Shown: positions 36,780 to 47,464, counted from the first letter of the stretch. The stretch: DNA of 64,000 nt from Pseudoalteromonas sp. EB27 (GCF_001974875.1 NZ_MTQD01000002.1:124001-188000); one strand, 5' to 3'. Numbers and translations are program-made. Notes: generated from the letters alone by a model not told the origin.

Positions 36780-37658
36780 ATGTCAGCAGGATTAAAGTTT
36801 AAACACGCTATTGCCAATAACCGCCCGTTACAAGTGGTAGGTACTATTAACGCCTACACAGCGATGATGGCAGAAAAAATGGGCCACCAAGCTATTTATC
36901 TCTCAGGTGCCGGTGTTGCAAATGCCTCGTTTGGTATGCCTGATTTGGGTATGACAAGCCTTGATAACGTGCTTGAAGATATTCGCCGTATTACGGGGGC
37001 GAGCGATTTACCACTACTTGTTGATGCCGATACCGGTTGGGGTGGCGCGTTTAACATTGCACGCACAGTAAAAGAAATGACTAAAGCCGGTGCGGCGGGT
37101 TTTCATATAGAAGACCAAGTAGCCCAAAAGCGCTGTGGCCATCGTCCTAATAAAGAAATTGTAAGCCAAGGTGAAATGGTTGACCGCATTAAAGCAGCGG
37201 TTGATGCAAAAACCGATAGCGATTTTTATATTATGGCGCGTACTGATGCATTTCAAAAAGAAGGTTTAAATGCTGCTATTGACCGTGCAGCTGCCTGTGT
37301 TGAAGCCGGTGCTGACGCTATTTTTGCAGAAGCCGTACACGACCTTGCTGATTACCAAGCATTTGCAAAAGCGATTAACGTTCCAATTTTGGCAAACATC
37401 ACTGAGTTTGGCCAAACACCTATTTACACAAAAGAGCAGCTAAATGATGTAGGTGTTGAAATGGTGCTTTACCCATTGAGTGCATTTAGAGCCATGAACA
37501 AAGCAGCACTTAACGTGTATTCAGCAATTTTAAATGAAGGCTCGCAACAAAGCCAAATTGAAAATATGCAAACGCGTTCTGAGCTCTACGACTTTTTAGA
37601 TTACCACACGTACGAGAACACACTCGATACACTTTTTTCATCAAAATCTGACAAATAA
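36780..37658 (+). CDS. prpB: 2-methylisocitrate lyase
   Basis: Splits 2-methylisocitrate into pyruvate and succinate in propionate breakdown. A 292-aa PEP mutase/isocitrate lyase fold protein with the metal and active-site segment [11 protein letters not shown] (about residues 79-89) and KRCGHRPNK with catalytic Cys119. AGGAG lies 6 nt before the ATG. It is followed by prpC after 35 nt. Confidence 0.95.
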   Translation: MSAGLKFKHAIANNRPLQVVGTINAYTAMMAEKMGHQAIYLSGAGVANASFGMPDLGMTSLDNVLEDIRRITGASDLPLLVDADTGWGGAFNIARTVKEMTKAGAAGFHIEDQVAQKRCGHRPNKEIVSQGEMVDRIKAAVDAKTDSDFYIMARTDAFQKEGLNAAIDRAAACVEAGADAIFAEAVHDLADYQAFAKAINVPILANITEFGQTPIYTKEQLNDVGVEMVLYPLSAFRAMNKAALNVYSAILNEGSQQSQIENMQTRSELYDFLDYHTYENTLDTLFSSKSDK

Positions 37659-37693
37659 TACAATCACACACAAATTTAAGATAGGAGAAGATC

Positions 37694-38821
37694 ATGGTAG
37701 ATAAAGCATTAGGCGGCGCGGGTTTACGCGGACAAGTGGCTGGTCAAACAGCATTGTGTACTGTTGGACAAAGTGGTTCTGGTTTAACGTATTGTGGTTA
37801 CGATATTAGCGAACTTGCCGAAAAAGCACAGTTTGAAGAAGTGTCTTTTTTACTTTCACGCGGTGAGTTACCAACCACAAGCGAATTGGCAGAATATAAA
37901 GCTAAACTTAAAAGTTTACGCGGCTTACCAGATGCACTTAAAACTGTGCTTGAAAATATTCCTAAAGACGCGCATCCAATGGATGTAATGCGCACGGGCT
38001 GCTCAATGTTGGGTAACCTTGAAATGGAAAATGATTTTAGCGAAGCCAATGATGCAATCGACCGTATGGTTGCTGTGTTCCCAAGTATTATTTGTTACTG
38101 GTACCGCTTTACACACGACGGCGTACGCATTGAAACACAAACAGATGACGACTCTGTTGGCGCACATTTTTTAACGCTGTTACACGACAAAGCACCAAGC
38201 GAGTTATTCGCACAAGTGATGAACGTTTCACTAATTTTATACGCAGAGCACGAGTTTAACGCATCTACCTTTACGGGACGTGTGTGTGCATCAACACTCT
38301 CTGATATTCACTCTTGTGTGACCGGTGCGATTGGTACGTTACGTGGGCCATTACATGGCGGCGCCAACGAAGCGGCTATGGATATGATTCAAGGTTTTAC
38401 AAGTGCAGAGCATGCTGAGCAAGAAGTAATGGGCATGCTTGAACGTAAAGACAAAATAATGGGCTTTGGTCATGCGATTTATCGCGAATCTGATCCACGT
38501 AATGTAATTATTAAAAAATGGTCTGAAAAACTAGCGGCTGAGGTAGGCGATACAGTGCTTTACCCTGTGTCAGTTCGTTGTGAAGAGATTATGTGGCGAG
38601 AGAAAAAGCTGTTTTGTAACGCCGATTTTTTCCATGCATCTGCTTATCACTTTATGAATATTCCGACAAAATTATTTACGCCAATATTTGTAATGAGCCG
38701 CGTTACTGGTTGGACTGCACATGTAAAAGAGCAACGCGCTAACAACCGTATTATCCGCCCAAGTGCCGATTACACAGGGCCTGATGCACGCAGTTACACA
38801 CCAATAGAGTCAAGAAGTTAA
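37694..38821 (+). CDS. prpC: 2-methylcitrate synthase
   Basis: Condenses propionyl-CoA with oxaloacetate. A 375-aa citrate synthase family protein, the short type found for PrpC, with active-site segments GPLHGGANEAAMDM, MGFGHAIYRESDPR and the C-terminal ARSYTPIESR. AGGAGAAG precedes the ATG. An intrinsic terminator-like hairpin follows the stop. Confidence 0.95.
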   Translation: MVDKALGGAGLRGQVAGQTALCTVGQSGSGLTYCGYDISELAEKAQFEEVSFLLSRGELPTTSELAEYKAKLKSLRGLPDALKTVLENIPKDAHPMDVMRTGCSMLGNLEMENDFSEANDAIDRMVAVFPSIICYWYRFTHDGVRIETQTDDDSVGAHFLTLLHDKAPSELFAQVMNVSLILYAEHEFNASTFTGRVCASTLSDIHSCVTGAIGTLRGPLHGGANEAAMDMIQGFTSAEHAEQEVMGMLERKDKIMGFGHAIYRESDPRNVIIKKWSEKLAAEVGDTVLYPVSVRCEEIMWREKKLFCNADFFHASAYHFMNIPTKLFTPIFVMSRVTGWTAHVKEQRANNRIIRPSADYTGPDARSYTPIESRS

Positions 38822-38833
38822 TTATTTTTAACT

Positions 38834-38858
38834 AAGGTGAGCCAATGGCTCACCTTTT
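38834..38858 (+). terminator. Terminator-like hairpin between prpC and acnD
   Basis: A perfect 10-bp stem (38834-38843 with 38847-38856, loop AAT) ends in TTTT. It lies inside the presumed operon and would lower acnD-prpF expression. Further on, a second perfect 10-bp inverted repeat (38916-38925 with 38939-38948) precedes the acnD ATG by about 30 nt. Confidence 0.7.
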
Positions 38859-38979
38859 ACGGCTTTAATGCTTTATATAATAAAAACAACTACAAACCTA
38901 AAGCCTTTCTTGAAAAATACCAATTGCACTCTCAATAAAATTGGTATTACATCCGTCACCAAATTAGCGAACCTTTACC

Positions 38980-41589
38980 ATGACCATAATTAACAATACC
39001 CAATACCGTAAACCTCTACCGGGCTCAAATGTCGACTACTACGATACGCAAGAAGCCGTAGATGCAATTAAGCCAGGTGCATACGCCACGCTGCCTTATA
39101 CATCGCGTGTATTTGCCGAAAACCTAGTGCGCCGATGCGAATCTGCCATGTTAACCGATGCACTTAATCAGCTAATTGAGCGAAAGCAAGATTTAGATTT
39201 TCCGTGGTATCCGGCGCGTGTGGTCTGCCACGATATTTTAGGGCAAACAGCGCTTGTGGATTTGGCAGGGCTTCGTGATGCAATTGCAGCCAAAGGCGGT
39301 GACCCGGCAAAAGTGAATCCTGTGGTACCCACGCAGTTAATAGTGGATCATTCGTTAGCGGTAGAGCATGCCGGTTTTGATCCTGACGCATTTGAAAAAA
39401 ACCGCGCGATTGAAGACAGACGAAATGATGACCGTTTTCACTTTATCAACTGGACTAAAACTGCATTTAAAAATATTGACGTTATTCCACCGGGTAACGG
39501 CATTATGCATCAAATTAATCTTGAAAAAATGTCGCCGGTTATTCAAAACCGAGATGGGGTTGCATTCCCCGATACACTAGTAGGTACCGACAGCCACACG
39601 CCACATGTTGATGCGCTGGGCGTTATTGCTGTGGGCGTAGGCGGGCTTGAAGCTGAAAGCGTAATGCTTGGTCGTGCTTCTTATATTCGTTTACCCGATA
39701 TTGTAGGTGTTGAGCTAACAGGCAAGCGCCAACCAGGTATTACCGCAACCGATATTGTGCTAGCTATTACTGAGTTTTTACGCGGGCAACGTGTTGTTTC
39801 TACTTATTTAGAGTTTTACGGTGAAGGTGCCGACGCGCTTACTCTTGGCGACAGAGCAACTATTTCGAACATGACACCTGAATTTGGCGCAACCGCAGCC
39901 ATGTTTTATATCGATGATAAAACAATAGATTACTTGCGTTTAACAGGTCGTGAAGAAGAGCAAATTGCCCTTGTAGAAAACTACGCAAAAACAGCAGGCC
40001 TTTGGAGCGATAGCTTAAAAACTGTAAAATATGAGCGTGTACTTAAGTTTGATTTATCAAGCGTGGGGCGCAATATTGCGGGTCCATCTAATCCACACCG
40101 CCGAGTATCGACAAGCGATTTAGCTAAAGAAGGTATTTCGGGTGTTGTTGAAAACGAAGAAGGCTTAATGCCAGATGGCGCATGTATTATTGCCGCTATT
40201 ACTAGCTGTACTAATACGAGTAACCCGCGTAATGTAATTGCCGCTGCACTACTTGCCCGTAACGCAAATGCTAAGGGTTTAATGCGCAAACCTTGGGTTA
40301 AAACCTCATTAGCACCAGGCTCAAAAGCGGTGCAATCGTACCTTGAAGATGCAAACCTACTAACAGAGCTTGAGCAACTTGGCTTTGGCATTGTTGGTTT
40401 TGCGTGTACCACCTGTAATGGGATGAGCGGTGCCCTTGACCCTGTTATTCAAAAAGAAGTAATTGATCGCGATTTATACACTACAGCGGTGCTTTCGGGC
40501 AATCGTAACTTTGATGGGCGTATTCATCCTTATGCTAAGCAAGCATTTTTAGCGTCACCTCCTTTAGTTGTTGCGTACGCCATTGCGGGTACTATTCGCT
40601 TTGATATTGAAAAAGGGATACTAGGACAAGATCAACAAGGCAACGATATTACGCTTAAAGATTTATGGCCATCAGATGAAGAGATTGATGCAGTAATTAA
40701 GCAAAGCGTTAAGCCAGAGCAGTTTAGAAAAGTATACGAGCCGATGTTTAATTTAACCGTAGATTACGGTGAAGATAACGACCCACTTTACGACTGGCGC
40801 CCAGAAAGTACGTACATTCGTCGCCCGCCTTATTGGGAAGGTGCACTTGCTGGTGAGCGCACAATGACCGGTATGCGTGCGCTTGCTGTACTTGGCGATA
40901 ACATCACAACGGATCATTTATCGCCATCAAACGCGATTATGGCAAGCAGTGCCGCTGGCGAGTACCTGACTAAAATGAATGTGCCAGAAGAAGACTATAA
41001 CTCGTATGCAACGCACCGAGGCGATCATTTAACAGCGCAGCGCGCAACCTTTGCTAATCCAAAGCTGCTTAACGAAATGGTGCTTGACGAAAACGGTGAT
41101 ATTAAACAAGGCTCGTACGCACGATTAGAGCCACAAGGCACTAACACACGTATGTGGGAAGCAATCGAAGCCTACATGGAGCGTAAACAGCCGCTTATTA
41201 TTGTAGCCGGTGCCGATTACGGTCAAGGTTCGTCGCGCGATTGGGCGGCAAAAGGTGTAAGGCTTGCAGGCGTTGAAGTAATAGCAGCTGAAGGTTTTGA
41301 GCGTATTCATCGTACTAATCTAATTGGGATGGGTGTTTTACCACTTGAATTTAAAGTGGGCACAACCCGTAAAACTCTAAAGCTGGATGGCAGCGAAACG
41401 TACGATGTAGCAGGTGATTTGAAACCAGGTGCTACTGTTAATTTAATTATTACCCGTAAAGACGGTGAAGTACTTACTGTGCCTATGAAGTGCCGAATAG
41501 ATACCCAAGAAGAGCTTTCTATATATGCTGCTGGTGGCGTGTTACAACGCTTTGCTCAAGACTTTTTAGAAGCAACGCAATCTGCATAA
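38980..41589 (+). CDS. acnD: 2-methylcitrate dehydratase, Fe/S-dependent (AcnD)
   Basis: Aconitase-family enzyme that dehydrates 2-methylcitrate, used with PrpF in place of PrpD. At 869 aa it has the normal AcnD length. The three cluster Cys residues are in ITSCTNTSNPRN and CTTCNGMSG, and the C-terminal swivel domain has GADYGQGSSRDWAAKG. Begins 158 bp after prpC, with two hairpins in the gap; prpF follows after 11 bp. Confidence 0.95.
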   Translation: MTIINNTQYRKPLPGSNVDYYDTQEAVDAIKPGAYATLPYTSRVFAENLVRRCESAMLTDALNQLIERKQDLDFPWYPARVVCHDILGQTALVDLAGLRDAIAAKGGDPAKVNPVVPTQLIVDHSLAVEHAGFDPDAFEKNRAIEDRRNDDRFHFINWTKTAFKNIDVIPPGNGIMHQINLEKMSPVIQNRDGVAFPDTLVGTDSHTPHVDALGVIAVGVGGLEAESVMLGRASYIRLPDIVGVELTGKRQPGITATDIVLAITEFLRGQRVVSTYLEFYGEGADALTLGDRATISNMTPEFGATAAMFYIDDKTIDYLRLTGREEEQIALVENYAKTAGLWSDSLKTVKYERVLKFDLSSVGRNIAGPSNPHRRVSTSDLAKEGISGVVENEEGLMPDGACIIAAITSCTNTSNPRNVIAAALLARNANAKGLMRKPWVKTSLAPGSKAVQSYLEDANLLTELEQLGFGIVGFACTTCNGMSGALDPVIQKEVIDRDLYTTAVLSGNRNFDGRIHPYAKQAFLASPPLVVAYAIAGTIRFDIEKGILGQDQQGNDITLKDLWPSDEEIDAVIKQSVKPEQFRKVYEPMFNLTVDYGEDNDPLYDWRPESTYIRRPPYWEGALAGERTMTGMRALAVLGDNITTDHLSPSNAIMASSAAGEYLTKMNVPEEDYNSYATHRGDHLTAQRATFANPKLLNEMVLDENGDIKQGSYARLEPQGTNTRMWEAIEAYMERKQPLIIVAGADYGQGSSRDWAAKGVRLAGVEVIAAEGFERIHRTNLIGMGVLPLEFKVGTTRKTLKLDGSETYDVAGDLKPGATVNLIITRKDGEVLTVPMKCRIDTQEELSIYAAGGVLQRFAQDFLEATQSA

Positions 41590-41600
41590 GGGCAAATATT

Positions 41601-42767
41601 ATGTTTAAACCGCAAATTAAAGTGCCTGCAACCTATATGCGTGGCGGCACCAGTAAAGGTGTTTTTTTTAATTTAACTGACTTGCCGAAGCCTACTCAAG
41701 TAGCAGGCGAGGCGCGGGATAATTTATTACTGCGCGTTATTGGCAGCCCCGATCCGTATGCTAAGCAAACGGATGGCATGGGCGGCGCTACATCAAGTAC
41801 TAGTAAAACTGTAATCCTAAGTAAAAGTGAGCAAACTGATCACGATGTGGATTACTTGTTTGGTCAAGTGGCGATAGATAAACCGTTTGTGGATTGGAGC
41901 GGTAACTGTGGCAACTTAACGTCAGCAGTGGGTGCTTTTGCTATTAGTAATGGTTTGGTCGATAAAAGCAGATTACCTAATAACGGTGTTGCTATTGTGC
42001 GTGTGTGGCAGGCTAATATTAAAAAAAGCATATTAGTGCATGTCCCTATGACCAATGGCGAAGTGCAAGAAACCGGCGACTTTGAGCTCGATGGCGTTAC
42101 CTTTGCAGCAGCTGAAGTAAAACTTGAATTTATAGACCCCGCTGATGGCGATGGCGCGTTATTTCCAACCGGTAACGTAGTTGATGACTTAAAAGTACCG
42201 GGTGTTGGTACTTTAAAAGCAACAATGATAAACGCAGGTATTCCTACTGTATTTATTAACGCCGCTGATATTGGCTATACCGGCATAGAGCTGCAAGACG
42301 ATATAAATAATGATGTTGCAGCGCTTGAAAAGCTCGAAACCATTCGTGCTTACGGCGCTGTTAAAATGGGCTTAATTACTAACATTAATGAAGCGCAAGC
42401 TCGTCAACATACGCCAAAGGTTGCGTTTGTTGCCGCTCCTTTAGATTACAAAGCATCTAGCGGTAAAATTATTGAAGCTGCAAATATCAACTTGTTAGTA
42501 CGCGCTATGTCGATGGGTAAACTGCACCATGCCATGATGGGCACAGCTGCGGTTGCTATTGGCACTGCTGCAGCAATTGAAGGCACACTCGTAAATATAG
42601 CTGCTGGTGGCGGCGCATTAATTGAAGTTAACTTTGGTCACCCATCAGGTACCCTAAAAGTAGGTGCTGAGGCTAAAAATATAAATGGTGATTGGCAAGT
42701 TATCAAAGCAAGTATGAGCCGAAGTGCGCGTGTATTAATGGAGGGGGTTGTAAGAGTGCCTTACTAA
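41601..42767 (+). CDS. prpF: Aconitate isomerase-like protein PrpF
   Basis: A 388-aa protein of the PrpF family, which works with AcnD by isomerising the double bond of the dehydration product (trans to cis 2-methylaconitate). It begins PQIKVPATYMRGGTSKGVFF and shows the tandem diaminopimelate-epimerase-like fold motifs GNCGNLTSAVGAFA and, near the C-terminus, HPSGTLKVGAE. The frame is open upstream to 41490 inside acnD, but the ATG at 41601, 11 nt after the acnD stop, gives the normal N-terminus. Confidence 0.94.
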   Translation: MFKPQIKVPATYMRGGTSKGVFFNLTDLPKPTQVAGEARDNLLLRVIGSPDPYAKQTDGMGGATSSTSKTVILSKSEQTDHDVDYLFGQVAIDKPFVDWSGNCGNLTSAVGAFAISNGLVDKSRLPNNGVAIVRVWQANIKKSILVHVPMTNGEVQETGDFELDGVTFAAAEVKLEFIDPADGDGALFPTGNVVDDLKVPGVGTLKATMINAGIPTVFINAADIGYTGIELQDDINNDVAALEKLETIRAYGAVKMGLITNINEAQARQHTPKVAFVAAPLDYKASSGKIIEAANINLLVRAMSMGKLHHAMMGTAAVAIGTAAAIEGTLVNIAAGGGALIEVNFGHPSGTLKVGAEAKNINGDWQVIKASMSRSARVLMEGVVRVPY

Positions 42768-43268
42768 CCAGTGCCTAAGTTAAGCACAACTAAACATTTA
42801 TTTTAGTTAAGTAAACAAGTTTTATAAACGTTTGCTTAGCTAAAGTAAAACCGACTAACCTTTGATATAAACAATCCTTTTTCATTAATTTTTCGAATTA
42901 TCCTCTTTTTTAGCACTCATCCATCGCATTTACTTGAAGAATATAATTAACAAACTAGATTATATGTAATATTCATTTAATAAAGTGAATATATTGTATC
43001 AATATGTGCTGGTTCTTTATGAGTGTCTATAGGTTATTGAATAATAGAGATGCTGATAAAGAAGTAGCTCATAGAATAAAGATAAATACTTCTATAAAAT
43101 GTATAAATATGTAGCATAACTACATAGCTTAATGGTATTTTTAATGTTCTGGTAACAAAGGTTATGATTGTGTACTTTTTTAATGCTTTTTAAACATAAA
43201 AGCTTACACAAGCCACTATCAACTAAACTAATTTCTGATACTCATTCCAGGCTATCAAGGAGAAATAA
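42768..43268. other. A+T-rich intergenic region before the large lipoprotein gene
   Basis: No gene is visible. An imperfect 13-bp inverted repeat with G-T pairs lies at 42804-42842, shortly after prpF; it lacks a following T run. The rest is strongly A+T rich and probably holds the promoter of the next gene; I could not choose a convincing -35/-10 pair. AAGGAG at 43257-43262 is the ribosome binding site of the next gene. Confidence 0.5.
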
Positions 43269-46200
43269 ATGGTAAAGCGTACGATCAAATTTACACCTAT
43301 TGCAGCTTCAGTTGCACTTACATTAGGCTTAACAGCATGTGGTTCGGACAATGACAGAAACATTCCTGTTACACCTGTAGAAGCTTTTACTGCAACAGGT
43401 GATGCACAGTTCAACATTGAAGTAACGGGTAAAGCTGTTAAAGGTTCAATGAAAAGTGCAGTAGTAACTGTAATGACTTTAGATGCATCTGGTCAAAGCG
43501 TTCCTGTTGCGTTTCGCTCAGCTGCTTCAGCAGAAGCAGAGTCTTTTTCTGAAGAAGCACTATCACAAGATGCTGCAGATGCTGCAGTAGAAGCAAGCAA
43601 AATTGCGGCTAACCCTGAAGTGCTAACTGATGAAAGCGGCCGTTACAGCATCTACCTAGATGATGACTTTACTGGACCAGTTTACATTACAGTTAAAACA
43701 TCTGCAGAAGGCGATGATAGCTTTTTACGTTGTGACGCTTACGTAGGTTGTGGCGATTACGATGTAGCGCCAGAAGCAGATGATGTAAATGATGGCGATA
43801 CTGCGATTGAGTTTGGCGAATGGTACAAAACTGACCTAGAGCTTTCAGTTGTTAAATTTATCCCAGCTGTTGAAGCAGATACATCTGGAGTAAGTGGTGC
43901 AGCTGGCGACCTTAATGTTGCAAGTTCTTACAAAGCTAATGTTACTTTCTTAACATCGTTAGTGGCGGCTCTTCTTCTTGACTCAGGTTCAAGTGTAGAT
44001 GAAGACGCTATTGCTACAGCTAGCCTAAATACTGTTGTACAAGTAATGGGTCAAGACGCAGCACTTTTACTTTCAGCTATTATAGGTGATTTATCTAACG
44101 GCGGCGCTGTAGATTTAAGTGACGTTGATGGCGAAGAAGAACTTACAGACGGTATTTTAGCAATTGCACAACTTTCATCTTCAATTCAAGGTTTACCTTC
44201 AATTGGTGATGTAATGAGCAGTATTGCTGCAGGTATTAAGTCTGGCCAGTTTAAAGGTAATACTGACGCTGGTATTGCTGCAATAGCTACAATGTTACAA
44301 ACAGCTATTACAAATACTGCAAACATTTTTGTTGCTGTAGCAACGGGTGATGAAACTGCAATTGAAGACGCTTTAAAAGCGGCATTCACTGCTAACAACC
44401 CTAGTGCAACACAGGCACAAATTGATGCATTTGCAGCTAACTCAGTAGGTATTGCAGCAAAAGCAAAAGCTGCTAAAGATAAAGCTGTTAAAAATGGTGC
44501 AGCAACTGATGCAGGTCTTGCGGCCGCTGCAATAAAAGTTAAAAAAGCACTAGAAGTAATTGGTTGTACTGGCGCAGAATGTACAGTTGGAGATGACTTT
44601 TATACTGCTCTAGCAGCTGCTTTAACAGTAGAAATTACAGCTTCTCAAACTGCACTTACTACATTAGAAATGAACATTGAAACAGCTCAAAGTTCACTTG
44701 CAGATGTTCAAGCAATGGGTGGCGACGCTCTTACAGCTGATAACGCAGCTGCATTTGTAAGCGCTGTTACATTACTTAAAAACGAAGCTACTACAGCTGA
44801 TTTAGCAGCTAAAGCGGGTTCTATTTTTGTTAAATCACAAGGCTATGTAACTGCTGCAAATGCTTTAGTTACTCAAAGCTCTGATTACCAACAAATACTT
44901 GATTCTGCAACGTTGTTACAAACAGATGCATCTGTAGCTGTAACTGACACAGTTGCATACGACTTAGCATTAGCTGCACTAGTAGCTGAAGCAGAAGCTG
45001 CGATTGAAACGTTTGATGTTGCTCTTGCTGCAGCAAAATTAGTTGCTGAAGACACTGCAGACGTTGCTGATGAGAAAAAATCAGTAGCAGACACAGCTGA
45101 AGCGGCTTCTACAAGCGCACTTGCTAACGCAGAAGGTGCAATGATAGATACAGCTGCAAACGCAACTGAAGCTCTTGAGCTTGCAATGACTGCCGTTACT
45201 GCAGCGTCTGATTTTGCTGCTGCTGTTGATGCACTTGAAATTGCTATTGAGCAAGCACTTGTTGCTGCTAATGCTTACCTAGACCTTGAAGGCGAAGGCG
45301 CACAAGCAATGATTGATGCGCTTACAGCAATGCAAACAGCTGCTGTAGCTCAAGGTGAACTAGCTAGCGAGCAATTTGTAACAGCTTATAACTTACAACT
45401 TGCTGCTGAAACTGCAGTTGCTAAACTTGAAGTACTAACTTCTGTTAAAGCTACATCAGAGTCATTATCGACTATGACTGTGCTTACAGGCACTGGTGCT
45501 GATGCAGTTGCTGATGCAGCAGACATTCTTGCAGACGTAATTGATGAATTAGCTGAAATGGGTAATAACTCAGGTACAGGCACATCAACTCGCAATGCTG
45601 ATTGGGACTATGCTTACAGCTTAGATGATCTTACGCTAATGCTTAGCAATGCTACTACAGGTGAGATGATTAATGCAGCGGCTTCTTATGAAGGTGACAA
45701 GCTTGTTGTTGCTTGGGGCGCTACATTAAAAGGTGAGAATGACGTATCTGTTGAGCTTGTTACTGCTGCTACACAAACACAAGCACTTACAGATTGTGTT
45801 GATTTTGCAGCCGGTACAATTGATGCTACTCAAATCGATTCATGTTTAGTATTTACTTTTGATGGCGCAGTGACTGCTGATAATGTAGATGATGCAGAAA
45901 TCTTAATGACTGAAACCACTAACCATGTTGAAATCATGGATGGCGATTCTGGCTTTACTGGTATGTTAAGTCTTACTGCTGATGATGCAACAGATTCAGG
46001 CTCTATTACATTAGAGGGTGTTTCTGGTGATGTAGACTTTAAAGTAATGACTACATTCATCGACAGCGACATGGAAGAAGCAAGTGCTTTAGATATTACA
46101 GTAAATAATGCAATGGGTTACACATTGTCTATTACTGGTAATGAAAGTGCAGGTTACACTGGTGACGTTATGGCTATGTACAATGAGATGATGATGTCTT

Positions 46201-46301
46201 TTGGTACTGCAGCTAAAACAACTAATGGTCTTTCAATTACTTACATTGATGGTGATGTAGTTGATTACACTGATGTTGATTTAATTGATTCATCTAAGTA
46301 A
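43269..46301 (+). CDS. Large Ala-rich lipoprotein of unknown function
   Basis: A 1010-aa protein with a lipoprotein signal (LGLTACGSDN, lipidated Cys near residue 24). The N-terminal 250 residues hold an Ig-like or carboxypeptidase-regulatory-like fold (GRYSIYLDDDFTGPVYITV), then LRCDAYVGCG and DVNDGD. A long acidic, Ala-rich helical part (about 290-760) with coiled-coil character follows, then a C-terminal beta-rich domain. No enzyme motif is seen. The N-terminal module resembles that of the lipoprotein at 47465, with an outer-membrane barrel-like gene between them. An intrinsic terminator follows. Confidence 0.75.
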   Translation: MVKRTIKFTPIAASVALTLGLTACGSDNDRNIPVTPVEAFTATGDAQFNIEVTGKAVKGSMKSAVVTVMTLDASGQSVPVAFRSAASAEAESFSEEALSQDAADAAVEASKIAANPEVLTDESGRYSIYLDDDFTGPVYITVKTSAEGDDSFLRCDAYVGCGDYDVAPEADDVNDGDTAIEFGEWYKTDLELSVVKFIPAVEADTSGVSGAAGDLNVASSYKANVTFLTSLVAALLLDSGSSVDEDAIATASLNTVVQVMGQDAALLLSAIIGDLSNGGAVDLSDVDGEEELTDGILAIAQLSSSIQGLPSIGDVMSSIAAGIKSGQFKGNTDAGIAAIATMLQTAITNTANIFVAVATGDETAIEDALKAAFTANNPSATQAQIDAFAANSVGIAAKAKAAKDKAVKNGAATDAGLAAAAIKVKKALEVIGCTGAECTVGDDFYTALAAALTVEITASQTALTTLEMNIETAQSSLADVQAMGGDALTADNAAAFVSAVTLLKNEATTADLAAKAGSIFVKSQGYVTAANALVTQSSDYQQILDSATLLQTDASVAVTDTVAYDLALAALVAEAEAAIETFDVALAAAKLVAEDTADVADEKKSVADTAEAASTSALANAEGAMIDTAANATEALELAMTAVTAASDFAAAVDALEIAIEQALVAANAYLDLEGEGAQAMIDALTAMQTAAVAQGELASEQFVTAYNLQLAAETAVAKLEVLTSVKATSESLSTMTVLTGTGADAVADAADILADVIDELAEMGNNSGTGTSTRNADWDYAYSLDDLTLMLSNATTGEMINAAASYEGDKLVVAWGATLKGENDVSVELVTAATQTQALTDCVDFAAGTIDATQIDSCLVFTFDGAVTADNVDDAEILMTETTNHVEIMDGDSGFTGMLSLTADDATDSGSITLEGVSGDVDFKVMTTFIDSDMEEASALDITVNNAMGYTLSITGNESAGYTGDVMAMYNEMMMSFGTAAKTTNGLSITYIDGDVVDYTDVDLIDSSK

Positions 46302-46313
46302 TATTTAAACTAT

Positions 46314-46345
46314 AAAAGGGGAAAGCAATGCTTTTCCCTTTTTTT
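46314..46345 (+). terminator. Intrinsic terminator between lipoprotein and barrel genes
   Basis: A 13-bp stem with one G-T pair (46314-46326 with 46330-46342, loop AAT) ends in a T run to 46345. It lies 12 nt after the lipoprotein stop and 18 nt before the likely start of the next gene, so downstream genes depend on read-through or another promoter. Confidence 0.85.
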
Positions 46346-46363
46346 ATAGAAAGCGATCAAATT

Positions 46364-47455
46364 ATGAAAAAAAAAATTCTCTTGTTAGGATTTTCAACAG
46401 CTCTTATTTCTCCTCTTGCTTCCGCAGATAACCAATTTCAAATATTTACTCATTTTGACGCAGAAATTTATACTGAAGCACAACCAGTACAAGCCTTTGT
46501 AGATGATTTTGATGCACCATTAAAATCGGGTGACAGTGCATTTACCTATAATATATTTGAAGTAGGTGTTGGCTACGGTAATTTTAAAGTAGGTTTACAG
46601 AGTCGTTACGACTATGTTCTTAACTTTGATCCTGATACAGCTAAATATACCCATACTGAAAAAAATGATTTAGAGTTTGAAGACAGATTTTATACTTATT
46701 ACCTTGATGCTAAACAAGCAACCTCTAATGGTGTGTTTGTATCTTATGACTTTAAATTTTTAGATAAAAATGCATTAACAATAACACCTAAACTATCTGT
46801 TTTTGCTAGCTCGCATTATCAAGACGCGATTGTAAATGGTGAAATTTATAGTGATGAAGTTGAAGGTGCTGTAACGGTTGATTACAACTTTTCAAAAGAT
46901 ATATTATTTAAAAAGTTTTCACCTTCAGAAAAACCTGAAGGCCTTGGCTATAGCCTAGATATTTTTGCTGATTGGCAAGTAAACGATGAGCTTCAGGTTG
47001 GCTTTAGCGTAAAAGATTTGCTCTATAAAACAGAGTATGAAGACAGTGGCTCCGTAAAAGGGCAAACTACTGAAATTCCATTTAGCGAAGATGACAACGG
47101 CGATATTATTACTCAGCCAACAGTTTCATTAAAAACATCTGCATTTGGAAATACGGTATCTCATGATTTCGAAATGGAAATGCGTCTACAAGCATTTGCT
47201 GATTACAGAATAAACGATCGGTTTTCAACTCAGTTAACTTTAAAACGATACGACAAAGACACGTTTAGCCAATTAAAAGGCCGTATTCACTTTTGGGATC
47301 ATTGGAGAGTGCAAGCAGGCTACGAAACAAAAAGTGAAGCATTTTTAGTTGGTATAGAAAACGAATATTTTGGTCTTAATTTACAAACTGATAGCCTAGA
47401 TTTAGATAAAGCCTATTATGCGAATGTGAATTGGTACGTGAACATTAAGTTTTAA
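46364..47455 (+). CDS. Outer-membrane barrel-like protein between two lipoproteins
   Basis: From the ATG at 46364 the product is 363 aa with a signal peptide ending near PLASA (residue 21). The mature protein is rich in alternating aromatic/polar strands (for example VGVGYGNFKVGLQSRYDY) and ends in ANVNWYVNIKF, with a terminal Phe as in outer-membrane barrels. The frame is open to 46328, but that ATG lies inside the terminator hairpin and gives no signal peptide. Family not recognised. It is followed by a second lipoprotein gene after 9 nt. Confidence 0.7.
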   Translation: MKKKILLLGFSTALISPLASADNQFQIFTHFDAEIYTEAQPVQAFVDDFDAPLKSGDSAFTYNIFEVGVGYGNFKVGLQSRYDYVLNFDPDTAKYTHTEKNDLEFEDRFYTYYLDAKQATSNGVFVSYDFKFLDKNALTITPKLSVFASSHYQDAIVNGEIYSDEVEGAVTVDYNFSKDILFKKFSPSEKPEGLGYSLDIFADWQVNDELQVGFSVKDLLYKTEYEDSGSVKGQTTEIPFSEDDNGDIITQPTVSLKTSAFGNTVSHDFEMEMRLQAFADYRINDRFSTQLTLKRYDKDTFSQLKGRIHFWDHWRVQAGYETKSEAFLVGIENEYFGLNLQTDSLDLDKAYYANVNWYVNIKF

Positions 47456-47464
47456 GGAATGAAG

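Noticed and set aside
39981..40412. 143-aa open frame on - inside acnD
   Set aside because: It is a shadow of the strongly conserved acnD coding sequence with no homology-like motifs of its own.
41490..41600. N-terminal extension of PrpF into acnD
   Set aside because: The extension is Cys/Arg-rich, overlaps the end of acnD out of frame and is not part of known PrpF; the ATG at 41601 gives a normal protein.
46328..46363. Upstream start for the barrel-like protein
   Set aside because: This ATG lies within the terminator hairpin and would hide the signal peptide; ATG 46364 restores it.
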